Assembly (NCBI RefSeq): GCF_000499845.2
Contig: NC_023750.2
Location: 27,463,177-27,527,176 of the forward strand
Direction of reading: 5' to 3'
Length of the DNA stretch: 64,000 nucleotides
Source: Phaseolus vulgaris
Lineage: Eukaryota; Streptophyta; Magnoliopsida; Fabales; Fabaceae
In this document: piece after piece, positions 33,221 through 44,524 of the stretch
How positions within the stretch are numbered: the stretch's first letter is position 1
Layout: the number at the start of each line of letters is the position of its first letter
Program-made: the position numbers and the translations under genes
Notes under the pieces: model-generated
Told to the model about the DNA's origin: nothing
Seen by the model: the letters and a program-made list of their open reading frames with translations, nothing else
The model's database searches: none

Positions 33221-33435
33221 GTTTTTCTTCCTCTTCCTGGCCTAGACAGTCAAACCATGCGTTCACCTTTTTTGTGCTTTTTTTTTTGCTGACCTCTAAA
33301 TAAATATCTTAAAGTACCTACAAAAACGATCGTGAAATAGTTTTGTGTAACAAGTTATCGCGTTCGAGGTCCAACCATTTTGAAACTGAAGCCCACCTGC
33401 AAGCCCATATAGGTATTGATCGCGCTACGCTTGAC

Positions 33436-33553
33436 AGGTGCGATCATACCAGCACTAATGCACCAGATCCCATCAGAACTCCGCAGTGAAGCATTCTTGG
33501 GCGAGAGTAGTACTAGGATGGGTGACCTCCTGGGAAGTCCTCGTGTTGCACTT
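33436..33553 (+). rRNA. 5S rRNA gene copy
   Basis: Full length, intact box C. Variants CACCAGATCC and GTGAAGCATTC. Confidence 0.9.
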
Positions 33554-33794
33554 CTTTTCGTATTTCTTTTTTGTGTTCTGTTTTTCTTCCTTTTCCTGGC
33601 CAAGACAGTCAAACAATGAGTTCACCTTTTTTGTGCTTTTTTTTTTGCTGACCTCTAAATAAAAATCTTAAAGTAGCTACAAAAACGATCGTGAAATAAT
33701 GTTGTGTAGCGAGTTATCGCATTCGAGGTCCAACCATTTTGAAACTGAAGCCCACCTACAAACCCATATAGCTATTCATCGCGACACGCTTGAC

Positions 33795-33912
33795 AGGTGC
33801 GATCATACCAGCACTAGTGCACCGGATCCCATCAGAACTCCGCAGTGAAGCGTGCTTAGGCGAGAGTAGTACTAGGATGGGTGACCTCCTGGGAAGTCCT
33901 CGTGTTGCATTT
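33795..33912 (+). rRNA. 5S rRNA gene copy at the element D junction
   Basis: Full length to GCATTT, but its T-run terminator and spacer are replaced by element D sequence. Variants CACTAGTGC and CTTAGGCGAG. Confidence 0.87.
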
Positions 33913-33913
33913 C

Positions 33914-36339
33914 ACATCAGGGTACTGAACTTCCCTGATGTGGCCTGCAGCAAGGAGTTTCTGTGTCTCGACCCTAATCGCCTGCCTCCTCTCTTCGTTG
34001 AATTTTCTTCTTCTTTGTCGTACTGGTCTCACCAAGTTGTCCATCGCCAGATGATGGCACAAGAAGTCAGGATCGATCCCGGGCATGTCCGAAGCGGACC
34101 ATGCAAACGCATCTAGATGCCGTTCAATCACCTTGGCGATCTGGTCCTGGAGCTCAACCTCCAGGGATCTTCCCAGCTTGAAGATTTTTCCCCCGATCTC
34201 TCTCTCGAGCCACTGCTTGACGGGTTTGGGTCTGGTTTCTCTGGCGATCACCGCCCTGGCGATTCCCAGTTCTCTCGCTTCCTCAGGGCGATTCCTGGCC
34301 TCTTCCTCCTCTAGACCAACGTTCCCCTCCCCCAGCTCAGCATCCACCATCTCCACGTCTCTTCCGGCGGTCTCTTCTATTACCGTCGATCTGGGCTTCA
34401 CACCGGGAGGCGGGGTGGTCGTTACGTAACTCACCGATCTCTTGTTTTTCAGGCTATTCTCATAGCACTTTTTTGCTTCTTTCTGATCGGATTTGATGGT
34501 GATCACCACCCCCTCCATAGACGGCAACTTCACCTTCATGTGCCGGGTCGACGGTATGGCACCTATCCTGTTGAGCGTGGGCCTTCCCAACAGGATGTTG
34601 TATGCTGAAGGAGCGTTTACAACAAGATATTTGATTTTTTCCGTTCTTGAACCCGCCACATCTGTAAACGTTGTCCTCAATTCTATGTACCCCCTGACCT
34701 CCACCTAGTCACCAGCGAAACCATACAAGCACCCTCCATAGGGCCTCAGCTGGTCAAGGGGCAGCTCCAGCTGCGTGAAAGTCGGCCAAAACATCACGTC
34801 TGACGAGCTTCCTTGGTCCACCAGCACCCTGTGGACCTTTCTTCCTGCTGTTATCAACGAAATTACTATGGGATCGTTGTCATGAGGCACAACATCCCTG
34901 AGATCTTGCTTGGTGAATGTAATATCCACTTCCGGCGAGTGGTCTTCAAACATATCCACCGTCATCACAAACCTCGCGTACCTCTTCCTCTGTGATGCGG
35001 TGCATCCACCTCCTGAGAAACCCCCTGCAATGGTGTGGATTTCTCCGTGCGTAGGCATCTCGTGCTGCTGAGCCTCAGCACCTGCTGGTTGGGAGCTCGA
35101 CGCGCCCCCCGTCCTTCTATCCAGCAAATAGTCATTTAGGAACCCGCTCTTTACCAGATCGTCGAGCTGGTATCCTAAAGCTAAACACGAATCCACGGTG
35201 TGGCCAAAGCCTTGGTGAAACTCACACCAGGCGTCTGGCTTTGGTCCCAGCACCTTGTCGCCCACCTTTTCTGGCGCCTTCAACCTAGCAGATATATTGG
35301 GAATGGCGATTAGGTCCGCCAATCCCATGACAAACTTGTGCTTAGGCGGGCGATTGTATTCCCGGCGTGCTGGTTGCTGGCGTCCTTGGCCCCTACCCTT
35401 GTTCTTCCTTGGATCATAAGGATGGCGAGTCCTCTGATCCCTTCTGGCCGCCGCTGTCTCCAGCACCCTTTGTGGCTGGATCCTGGTCTGGGCGCGTGGC
35501 CTAGCGGGAGCCACGCTTCCTCTCTTCTCGGCGACTTCGCTCTCGTCGGCGGTGTGGGCCACCGCAAGTCGCCTAACCTCAGCAAACGTGGCGGGGTGAG
35601 CCCTGATCAATGCCTCACAGAATGGTCCCGGCAGCACGCCCTTCTTAAATGCGTAGACCAGCATTTCTTCATCTTTGGCCGGCGATCTGACCATCTGTGC
35701 CCCAAAGCGATTTAGGTAGTCCCTGAGGGACTCTCCCTGATATTGCCTTATATCAAACAAATCATAAGACACCTTGGGCGGTGCCTTATTCACGATGTAC
35801 TGCTCGACGAAAATCTTCGAGAACTGTTTGAAATTGGTAATGTGACCGTTAGGCAGGCTCACAAACCATTCCAGCGCCGTTCCCTGGAGTGTGCTCACGA
35901 ACATCTTGCAGTACACGGCGTCTGATCCCCCTGACAACATCATCTGCGTATGGAACGTGGTGAGATGAGCCTCAGGATCCTCCACGTCGGTGAAAACAGC
36001 CTTAACAAGAACCACACTCGCAGGAATAGGCGTGTCAGTAATCGTCTGAGCGAAAGGCATAGGAAAAACACGAGGTGGCGACGACGGCGCAACCTCTTCA
36101 GCAACAGAACGCCCTTGCTGCTCCTGAAGAGCTTGACGCAGCTCCTCCGTCACCTTGCTAAGCTCATCATTCCTGGCGCGAGAGGCGGCCAGGTCCTCAT
36201 GCATTCTCGCCTGTTCTATGTGCGAGGCTTCCACACTTGCCTACAACGAACGCATCATCTCTGCCATCTGCGCCATGGTCATGGCGGCGGCGCCTTCAGC
36301 AGCGACGGGCGCAACTGGACTTGAACGACTGCTTCTCAT
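33914..36339 (-). pseudogene. Element D gag-protease-RT fragment
   Basis: ATG at 36339 (MRSNRSSPVAPVAAEG). Gag, the CX2HX4HX4C knuckle and protease (VLVDQGSSSDV) are as in B and F. Two in-frame TAG stops at 36241-36243 (codon 33) and 34705-34707 both sit where B has CAG. The frame then reads on through the linker (PEEARELGIARAV) to the first residues of RT (HIREVQYP) and runs into 5S sequence. No catalytic part of RT remains. Confidence 0.88.
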
Positions 36340-36763
36340 TTTTCTCATGAAACTTGGCGAATCACAGAATGCAGCGAACAACACTTACTTCAGCTACGAT
36401 TGATTCAGGGATCAATCGGTCAGAACCTCGCAAAACTTCGCAAAAAAAAAACTCAAGAACACCGCGAATCCTCCAAAGAAACCTGCAACTCCACCACAAA
36501 CCACCGCTTCTCCTACGGATAACACAACGAGCCAAAGAACTCAAACTTCACCGAACAAATCTCGTGTAAACAGCAGAAAACCTCACTTCACCGAACAAAA
36601 ACCCGAACGAACGGTGGAAAACGCGAAATCACCGAACAAATCTCAAACGAACAGCGAACAGTGGTTGCACCAGCACACAACCACGCAGAAAACTACGAAA
36701 ACCTCCAAGAACTCACGCTGTGGATGGGAACAGGTTTTACACGGCCCCACGGTGGGCGCCTGA
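36340..36763 (-). other. Element D leader and primer site
   Basis: About 420 bp matching the leader of B and F. The primer site (GGCGCCCACCGTGGGGCC on the minus strand) lies next to the LTR. No gene. Confidence 0.65.
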
Positions 36764-37583
36764 TGATCCTGCCTGTTGACCAGAACGTTGGAACTTGCCT
36801 CGTCAAACTTGGATCGACGTATGCACCGCTTCAACCTCCATCCTCCGCCAAGATCCACCTCAAGAACCTGCAAAAGAACAGAGCGGCGCCGCTGCGGCCG
36901 ATCGCACTCCAACGCCCAAGTCAGTGACCGAACCACCAAATACTAAGAGCAATAACACTCAAGAACTCTCAAGGAACCGTGCAATGTTCTCTCTCACAGT
37001 ATGCTCAAGAACTCGCGAGCGTCAAGAGCATAATCTGAACGTGTGTACCTCGAAAGTTCGTTGGGAAACCCTTAAATACCTGGCCACTTTCTCTCTCCTG
37101 GCAGTTACGCAGCTGGACACGTGGCTCGCATCCAGTCGTACACGTGCCATCATCTGGAGCCTCCTTGACTTGGGCGCTGCTTCTGACTCTCTTTTGGCTA
37201 AGTTACTTATGCATGGTACTGCCCAGTGCATAGCTAACTTGGGAGTGCGATCTCTACTGGAACTGGCGAGTTAGGGTGCCTTCGTACACCTTCCCTGTGG
37301 TCTCGCCGGCCGCCTTCATAATCTGCATCACCTTCATCTCTGGCGATGTGCTTGCTCTGGCAATCTCCAATCACTAGGTCGCCTGAGTTTACATATGGCG
37401 ACTTCATCTTTAACCCGGTGATCGCCGATTCTGGTATGTTGGAGATCGGAACACGCCAACTTAATAACTGGCGACTTCACGAGCCCCTCGACTTCCTTCC
37501 CTTCTGCCAACCTGGCCCCTTGTCAACACGCCTATACTTTAGCTGGATGCCACGTCATCACTTCCGATTACCAGGGCGGTACA
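36764..37583 (-). repeat. LTR of element D
   Basis: 820 bp in inverted orientation, from GGTACA at 37583 to TGATCC at 36764 on the plus strand. Same family as the LTRs of B, E and F. Confidence 0.9.
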
Positions 37584-37606
37584 GTATTGATCGCGCAACG
37601 CTTGAC

Positions 37607-37724
37607 AGGTGCGATCATACTAGCAGTAATGCACTGGATCCCATCAGAACTCCGCAGACAAGTGTGCTTGTGCGAGACTAGTACTAGGATGGGTGACCTC
37701 CTGGGAAGTCCTCGTGTTGCACTT
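37607..37724 (+). rRNA. 5S rRNA gene copy
   Basis: Full length; only 23 bp of native upstream sequence remain beside element D, so the TATA box is lost. Variants AGCAGTAATG, CACTGG and AGACAAGTGTGCTTGTGCG. Confidence 0.85.
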
Positions 37725-37966
37725 CTTTTTGTATTTCTTTTTTGTGTTCTGTTTTTCTTCCTCTTCATGGCCTAGACTGTCAAACCATGAGTTCCCCTTT
37801 TTTGTGCTTTTTTTTTTTGCTGACCTCTAAATAAAAATCTTAAAGTACCTACAAAAACGATCGTGAAATAGTGTTGTGTAGCGAGTTATCGCGTTCGAGG
37901 TCCAACCATTTTGAAACTGAAGCCCACCTGCAAACCCATATAGGTATTGATCGCGCAACGCTTGAC

Positions 37967-38084
37967 AGGTGCGATCATATCAGCAGTAATGCACCGGATC
38001 CCATCAGAACTCTGCAGTGAAGCGTGGTTGGGCGAGAGTAGTACCAGGATGGGTGACCTCCTGGGAAGTCCTCGTGTTGCACTT
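37967..38084 (+). rRNA. 5S rRNA gene copy
   Basis: Full length, intact box C. Variants ATATCAGCAGTAATG, GTGAAGCGTGGTTGGG and TACCAGG. Confidence 0.87.
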
Positions 38085-38325
38085 CTTTTTGTATTTCTCT
38101 TTTGTGTTATGTTTTTCTTCCTCTTCCTGGCATATACAGTCAAACCATGAGTTCACCTTTTTTGTGCTTTTTTTTTTGCTGACCTCTAAATAAAAATATT
38201 AAAGTACCTACAAAAACGATCGTGAAATAGTGTTGTGTAGCGGGTTATCGCTTTCGAGGTCCAACCATTTTGAAACTGAAGCCCACCTGCAATCCCATAT
38301 ATGTATTGATCGCGCTACGCTTGAC

Positions 38326-38446
38326 AGGTGCGATCATACCAGCACTAATGCACCGGATCCCATCAGAACTCCGCAGTCAAGCGTGCTTGGGCGAGAGTAG
38401 TAGTAGTAGGATGGGTGATCTCCTGGGAAGTCCTCGTGCTGCACTT
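38326..38446 (+). rRNA. 5S rRNA gene copy with 3-nt insertion
   Basis: 121 nt because of an extra GTA (TAGTAGTAGTAGG). Also GGTGATCTCC after box C and GTGCTGCAC near the end. Confidence 0.85.
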
Positions 38447-38686
38447 CTTTTTGTATTTCTTTATTGTATTCTGTTTTTCTTCCTCTTCCTGGCCTAAACC
38501 GTCAAACCATGAGTTCACCTTTTTTGTGCTTTTTTTTTGTTGACCTATAAATAAAAATTTTAAAGTACCTACAAAAAAGATCGTGAAATAGTGTTGTGTA
38601 GCGAGTTATCGCGTTCGAGGTCCAACCATTTTGAAAATGAAGCCCACCTGCAAACCCATATAGGTATTGATCGCGCTACGCTTGAC

Positions 38687-38804
38687 AGGGACGATCATAC
38701 CAACACTAATACACCGGATCCCATCAGAACTCCGCAGTTAAGCTTGCTCGGGCGAGACTAGTACTAGGATGGGTGACCTCCTGGGAAGTCCTCGTGTTGC
38801 ACTT
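38687..38804 (+). rRNA. 5S rRNA gene copy
   Basis: Full length, intact box C. Variants AGGGACGATC, AATACACC and GTTAAGCTTGCTCGGGCG. First unit of a block repeated from 40479. Confidence 0.87.
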
Positions 38805-39043
38805 CTTTTTGTATTTCTTTTATGTGTTCTGTTTTTCTTCCTCTTCCTGGCCTAGACAGTCAAACCATGAGTTCACCTTTTTTGTCCTTTTTTTTGCTGA
38901 CCTCTAAATAAAAATCTTAAAGTACCTACAAATACGATCGCGAAATAGTGTTGTGTAGCGAGTTATCGCGTTCGAGGTCCAACCATTTTGAAACTGAAGC
39001 CCACCTGCAAACCCATATAGGTATTGATCGCGCAAGGCTTGAC

Positions 39044-39161
39044 AGGTGCGATCATACCAGATCTATTGCTCTAAATCCCATCAAAACTCCGCAGCTAAGG
39101 GTGCTCGAGCGAGAGTAGTAGTAGGATGGGTGACCTCCTGGGAAGTCCTCGTGTTGCACTT
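39044..39161 (+). rRNA. 5S rRNA gene copy, divergent
   Basis: Full length. Variants AGATCTATTGCTCTAAATCC, CATCAAAAC, AAGGGTGCTCGAGCG and AGTAGTAGG. Related to 40120 and 40837. Confidence 0.83.
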
Positions 39162-39403
39162 CTTTTTGTATTTCTTTTTTGTGTTCTGTTTTTCTTTCTC
39201 TTCCTGGCCTGGACAGTCAAACCATGAGTTCACCTTTTTTGTGCTTTTTTTTTTTGCTGACCTCTAAATAAAAATCTTAAAGTACCTACAAAAACGATCG
39301 TGAAATAGTGTTGTGTAGCGAGTTATCGTGTTCGAGGTCCAACCAATTTGAAACTGAAGCCCACCTGCAAACCCATATAGGTATTGATCGCACTACCCTT
39401 GAC

Positions 39404-39521
39404 AGGTGCGATCAAATCATCAGTAATGCACCGGATCCCATCAGAACTCTGCAGCTAAGTGTGCTTGGGCGAGAGTAGTACTAGGATGCGTGACCTCCTG
39501 GGAAGTCCTCGTGTTGCACTT
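39404..39521 (+). rRNA. 5S rRNA gene copy
   Basis: Full length. Variants ATCAAATCATCAG, GCTAAGTGTGC and box C GGATGCGTGACC. Related to 41196. Confidence 0.85.
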
Positions 39522-39761
39522 CTTTTTGTATTTCTTTTTTGTATTCTGTTTTTCTTCCTCTTCCTGGCCTAAACCGTCAAACCATGAGTTCACCTTTTTT
39601 TTGCTTTATTTTTGTTGACCTATAAATAAAAATCTTAAAGTACCTACAAAAAAGATCGTGAAATAGTGTTGTGTAGCGAGTTATCGCGTTCGAGGTCCAA
39701 CCATTTTGAAACTGAAGCCCACCTGCAAACCCACATATGTATTGATCGCGCAACGCTTGAC

Positions 39762-39879
39762 AGGTGCGATCATACCAGCACTAATGCACCGGATCCCATC
39801 AGAACTCTGCAGTGAAGAGTGGTTGGGCGAGAGTAGTACTAGAATGGGTGACCTCCTTGGAAGTCCTCGTGTTGCACTT
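39762..39879 (+). rRNA. 5S rRNA gene copy
   Basis: Full length. Variants GTGAAGAGTGGTTGGG, box C GAATGGGTGACC and CTCCTTGG. Confidence 0.85.
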
Positions 39880-40119
39880 CTTTTTGTATTTCTTTTTTCT
39901 GTTCTGTTTTTCCTCCTGTTCCTGGCCTAGACAGTGAAACCATGAGTTCACCTTTTTTGTGCTTTTTTTTTGCTGACCTCTAAATAAAAATCTTAAAGTA
40001 CCTACAAAAACGATCACGAAATAGTGTTGTGTAACGAGTTATCGCGTTCGAGGTCCAACCATTTTGAAACTGAAGCCCACCTGCAAACCCATATAGGTAT
40101 TGATCGCACAAGTCTTGAC

Positions 40120-40237
40120 AGGTGCGATCATACCAGAACTAATGCTCCAGATCCCATCAGAACTCCGCAGCTAAGGGTGCTCGGGCGAGAGTAGTAGTAG
40201 GATGGGTGACCTCCTGGGAAGTCCTCGTGTTGCACTT
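40120..40237 (+). rRNA. 5S rRNA gene copy
   Basis: Full length, intact box C. Variants CAGAACTAATGCTCCAG, GCTAAGGGTGCTCGGG and AGTAGTAGG. Confidence 0.86.
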
Positions 40238-40478
40238 CTTTTTGTATTTCTTTTTTGTGTTCTGTCTTTCTTTCTCTTCCTGGCCTGGACAGTTAAACCA
40301 TGAGTTCACCTTTTTTGTGCTTTTTTTTTTGCTGACCTCTAAATAAAAATCTTAAAGTACCTACAAAAACGATCGTGAAATAGTGTTGTGTAGCGAGTTA
40401 TCGCGTTCGAGGTCCAACAATTTTGAAAATGAAGCCCACCTGCAAACCCATATAGGTATTGATCGCGCTACGCTTGAC

Positions 40479-40596
40479 AGGGGCGATCATACCAGCACTA
40501 ATACACCGGATCCCATCAGAACTCCGCAGTTCAGCTTGCTCGGGCGAGAGTAGTACTAGGATTGGTGACCTCCAGGGAAGTCCTCGTGTTGCACTT
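40479..40596 (+). rRNA. 5S rRNA gene copy
   Basis: Full length. Variants AGGGGCGATC, AATACACC, GTTCAGCTTGCTCGGG and box C GGATTGGTGACC. Spacer shares TTTATGTGTTCTG with 38687. Confidence 0.85.
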
Positions 40597-40836
40597 CTTT
40601 TTGTATTTCTTTTATGTGTTCTGTTTTTCTTCCTCTTCCTGGCCTAGACAGTCAAACCATGAGTTCACCTTTTTTGTCCTTTTTTTTTGCTGACCTCTAC
40701 ATAAAAATCTTAAAGTACCTACAAATACGATCGCGAAATAGTGTAGTGTAGCGAGTTATCGCGTTCGAGGTCCAACCATTTTGAAACTGAAGCCCACCTG
40801 CAAACCCATATAGGTATTGATCGCGCAAGGCTTGAC

Positions 40837-40954
40837 AGGTGCAATCATACCAGAACTAATGCTCCAGATCCCATCAGAACTCCGCAGCTAAGGGTGCTCG
40901 GGCGAGAGTAGTAGTAGGATGGGTGACCTCCTGTGAAGTCCTCGTGTTGCACTT
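40837..40954 (+). rRNA. 5S rRNA gene copy
   Basis: Full length, intact box C. Variants GTGCAATCAT, AGAACTAATGCTCCAG, GCTAAGGGTGCTCGGG and CCTGTGAAG. Confidence 0.86.
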
Positions 40955-41195
40955 CTTTTTGTATTTCTTTTTTGTGTTCTGTTTTTCTTTCTCTTCCTGG
41001 CCTGGACTGTCAAACCATGAGTTCACATTTTTTGTGCTTTTTTTTTTGCTGACCTCTAAATAAAAATCTTAAAGTACCTACAAAAACGATCGTGAAATAG
41101 TGTTCTGTAGCGAGTTATCGCGTTCGAGGTCCAACCAATTTGAAACTGAAGCCCATCTGCAAACCCATATAGGTATTGATCGCACTACCCTTGAC

Positions 41196-41313
41196 AGGTG
41201 CGATCAAATCATCACTAATGCACCGGATCCCATCAGAACTCTGCAGCTAAGCGTGCTTGGGCGAGAGTAGTACTAGGATACGTGACCTCCTGGGAAGTCC
41301 TCGTGTTGCACTT
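41196..41313 (+). rRNA. 5S rRNA gene copy
   Basis: Full length. Variants ATCAAATCATCAC and box C GGATACGTGACC; box A region normal (GCTAAGCGTGCTTGGGCG). Confidence 0.86.
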
Positions 41314-41554
41314 CTTTTTGTATTTCTTTTTTGTGTTATGTTTTTCTTCCTCTTCCTGGCCTATACAGTCAAACCATGAGTTCACCTTTTTTGTTCTTTT
41401 TTTTTTTCTGACCTCTAAATAAAAATCTTAAAGTACCTACAAAAACGATCGTGAAATAGTGTTGTGTAGCGAGTTATCGCGTTCGAGGTCCAACCATTTT
41501 GAAACTGAAGCCCACCTGCAAACCCATATAGGTATTGATCGCGCAACGCTTGAC

Positions 41555-41672
41555 AGGTGCGATCATACAAACACTATTGCAACGGATCCCATCAGAACTC
41601 TGCAGTTAAGGGTGCTCGGTCGAGAGTAGTACTAGGATGGGTGACCTCCTGGGAAGTCCTCGTGTTTCACTT
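41555..41672 (+). rRNA. 5S rRNA gene copy
   Basis: Full length, intact box C. Variants ACAAACACTATTGCAACGG, AAGGGTGCTCGGTCG and TGTTTCACTT. Confidence 0.85.
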
Positions 41673-41912
41673 CTTTTAGTATTTCTTTTTTCTATTCTGT
41701 TTTTCCTCCTGTTCCTGGCCTAGACAGTGAAACCATGAGTTCACCTTTTTTGTGCTTTTTTTTTGCTGACCTCTAAATAAAAATCTTAAAGTACCTACAA
41801 AAACGATCGTGAAATAGTGTTGTGTAGCGAGTTATCGCGTTTGAGGTCCAACTCTTTTGACACTGAAGCCCACCTGCAAACCCATATAGGTATTGATCCC
41901 GCAACGCTTGAC

Positions 41913-42030
41913 AGGTGCGATCATACCAGCACTAATGCACCCGATCCCATCAGAACTCCGCAGTGAAGGGTGCTCGGGCGAGAGTAGTACTAGGATGCGT
42001 GACCTCCTGGGAAGTCCTTGTGGTGCACTT
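41913..42030 (+). rRNA. 5S rRNA gene copy
   Basis: Full length. Variants CACCCGATCC, GTGAAGGGTGCTCGGG, box C GGATGCGTGACC and TTGTGGTGCAC. Confidence 0.85.
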
Positions 42031-42270
42031 CTTTTTGTATTTCTTTTCTGTGTTTCGTTTCTCTTCCTCTTCCTGGCCTAGACAATCAAACCATGAGTTC
42101 ACCTTTTTTGTGCTTTTTTTTTGTTGACCTATAAATAAAAATCTTAAAGTACCTACAAAAAAGATCGTGAAATAGTGTTGTGTAGCGAGTTATCGCGTTC
42201 GAGGTCCAACCATTTTGAAACTGAAGCCCACCTGCAAACCCATATAGGTATTGATCGCACTACGCTTGAC

Positions 42271-42388
42271 AGGTGCGATCAAATCATCACTAATACACCG
42301 GATCCCATCAGAACTCTGCAGCTAAGCGTGCTTGGGCGAGAGTAGTACTAGGATGGGTGACCTCCTGGGAAGTCCTCGTGTTGCACTT
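42271..42388 (+). rRNA. 5S rRNA gene copy
   Basis: Full length, intact box C and box A region. Variants ATCAAATCATCAC and AATACACC. Confidence 0.88.
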
Positions 42389-42629
42389 CTTTTTGTATTT
42401 CTTTTTTGTGTTATGTTTTTCTTCCTCTTCCTGGCCTAGACAGTCAAACCAAGAGTTCACCTTTTTTGTGCTTTTTTTTTTGCTGACCTCTAAATAAAAA
42501 TCTTAAAGTACCTACAAAAACGATCGTGGAATAGTGTTGTGTAGCGATTTATCGCGTTCAAGGTCCAACCATTTTGAAACTGAAGCCCACCTGCAAACCC
42601 ATATAGGTATTGATCGCACTACGCTTGAC

Positions 42630-42747
42630 AGGTGCGATCAAATCATCCCTAATGCACCGGATCCAATCAGAACTCTGCAGCTAAGCGTGCTTGGGCAAGA
42701 GTAGTACTAGGATGGGTGACCTCCTGGGAAATCCTTGTGTTGCACTT
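42630..42747 (+). rRNA. 5S rRNA gene copy
   Basis: Full length, intact box C. Variants ATCAAATCATCCC, ATCCAATCAG, TTGGGCAAG and GAAATCCTTG. Confidence 0.86.
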
Positions 42748-42988
42748 CTTTTTGTATTTCTTTTTTGTGTTATGTTTTTCTTCCTCTTCCTGGCCTAGAC
42801 TGTCAAACCATGAGTTCACCTTTTTTGTGCTATTTTTTTGGCTGACCTATAAATAAAAATCTTAAAGTACCTACAAAAACGATCGCGAATTAGTGTTGTG
42901 TAGCGAGTTATCGCGTTCGAGGTCCAACCATTTTGAAACTGAAGCCCACCTGCAAATCCATATAGGTATTGATCGTGCAATGCTTGAC

Positions 42989-43106
42989 AGGTGCGATCAT
43001 ACCAGCACTAATGCACCGGATCCCATCAGAACTCTGCAGTTAAGGGTCCTCGGGAGAGAGTAGTACTAGAATGGGTGATCTCCTGGGAAGTCCTCGTGTT
43101 GCACTT
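42989..43106 (+). rRNA. 5S rRNA gene copy
   Basis: Full length. Variants AAGGGTCCTCGGGAGAG and box C GAATGGGTGATC. The spacer behind it lacks part of the T-run. Confidence 0.85.
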
Positions 43107-43335
43107 CTTTTTGTATTTCTTTTTTGTGTTCTGTTTTTCCTCCTCTTCCTGGCCTAGACAGTCAAACCATGAGTTCACCTCTTTTGTGCTGACTTCTAAA
43201 TAAAAATCTTAAAGTACCTGTAAAAACGATCGTGAAATAGTGTTGTGTAGCGAGTTATCGCGTTCGAGGTCCAACCATTTTGAAACTGAAGCCCACCTGC
43301 AAACCCATATAGGTATTGATCGCGCTACGCTTGAG

Positions 43336-43453
43336 AGTTGCGATCATACCAGCACTAATGCACCGGATCCTATCAGAACTCCGCAGTCAAGAGTTCTTGG
43401 GCGAGAGTAGTACTAGGATGGGTGACCTCCTGGGAAGTCCTCGTGTTGCACTT
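43336..43453 (+). rRNA. 5S rRNA gene copy
   Basis: Full length, intact box C. Variants AGTTGCGATC, ATCCTATCAG and GTCAAGAGTTC. Nearly identical to 46391. Confidence 0.87.
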
Positions 43454-43693
43454 CTTTTTGTATTACTTTTTTGTGTTCTGTTTTTCTTCCTCTTCCTACC
43501 CTAGACAGTCAAACCATGAGTTCACCTTTTTTGTGCTTTTTTTTTCCTGACCTCTAAATAAAAATCTTAAAGTACCTACCAAAACGATCGTGAAATAGAG
43601 TTGTGTAGCGAGTTATCGCGTTCGAGGTCCAACCATTTTGAAACTGAAGCCCACCTGCAAACCCATATAGGTATTGATCGCACTACGCTTGAC

Positions 43694-43811
43694 AGGTGCG
43701 ATCAAATCATCACTAATGCACCGGATCCCATCAGAACGCTGTAGCTAAGCGTGCTTGGGCGAGAGTAGTACTAGGATGGGTGACCTCCTGCGAAGTCCTC
43801 GTGTTGCACTT
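43694..43811 (+). rRNA. 5S rRNA gene copy
   Basis: Full length, intact box C. Variants ATCAAATCATCAC, GAACGCTGTAGCTAAGCG and CCTGCGAAG. Confidence 0.87.
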
Positions 43812-44049
43812 CTTTTTGTATTTTTTTTTGTGTTATGTTTTTCTTCCTCTTCCTGGCCTAGACAGTTAAACCAAGAGTTCACCTTTTTTGTGCTTTTTTT
43901 TGCTGACCTCTAAATAAAAATCTTAAAGTACTTACAAAAACGATCGTGAAATACTGTTGTGTCGCGAGTTATCGCGTCTGAGGTCCAACCATTTTGAAAC
44001 TGAAGCCCACCTGCAAACCCATATAGGTATTGATCGCGCAACGCTTGAC

Positions 44050-44167
44050 AGGTGCGATCATACCAGCACTAATGCACCGGATCCCATCAGAACTCTACAG
44101 TTAAGGGTGCTCGGGCGAGAGTAGTACTAGGATGGGTGATCTACTGGAGAGTCCTCTTGTTGCACTT
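44050..44167 (+). rRNA. 5S rRNA gene copy
   Basis: Full length. Variants CTCTACAGTTAAGGGTGC, GGTGATCTACTGGAGAG and CCTCTTGTTG. Confidence 0.84.
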
Positions 44168-44406
44168 CTTTTAGTATTTTTTTTTGTGTTCTGTTTTTCT
44201 TCCTCTTCCTGGCCTAGACAGTCAAACCATAAGTTCACCTTTTTTTTGCTTTTTTTTTGCTGACCTCTAAATAAAAATCTTAAAGTACCTACAAAAACGA
44301 TCGTGAAATAGTGTTGTGTATCAAGTTATCGCGTTCGAGGTCCAACCATTTTGAAACTGAAGCCCACCTGCAAACCCATACAGGTATTGATCGCGCTACG
44401 CTTGAC

Positions 44407-44524
44407 AGGTGCGATCATACCAACACTAATGCACCGGATCCTATCAGAACTCCGCAGACAAGCGTTCTTCGGCGAGATTAGTACTAGGATGGGTGATCTC
44501 CTGGGAAGTCCTCGTGTTGCACTT
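44407..44524 (+). rRNA. 5S rRNA gene copy
   Basis: Full length. Variants CCAACAC, ATCCTATCAG, AGACAAGCGTTCTTCGGCG and GGTGATCTCC. The T-run is shorter (CTCTTTTG). Confidence 0.85.

Larger units (their letters stand above)
33221..33913 (+). repeat. 5S rDNA array, segment 3
   Basis: Spacer and two full 5S units between elements C and D. The second unit ends at the T-run, where the inverted element D fragment begins. Confidence 0.93.
33914..37583 (-). mobile_element. Element D: 3'-truncated Tat element (B family), inverted
   Basis: On the minus strand: LTR (37583 down to 36764), primer site, leader, gag, protease and the start of RT, stopping near 33914 at the point equal to about 11395 in B. 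The rest of pol, the antisense gene and the 3' LTR are absent. The LTR outer end abuts GTATT (37584-37588), the same 5S spacer position as element E. No second copy of GTATT exists because of the truncation. Confidence 0.88.
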
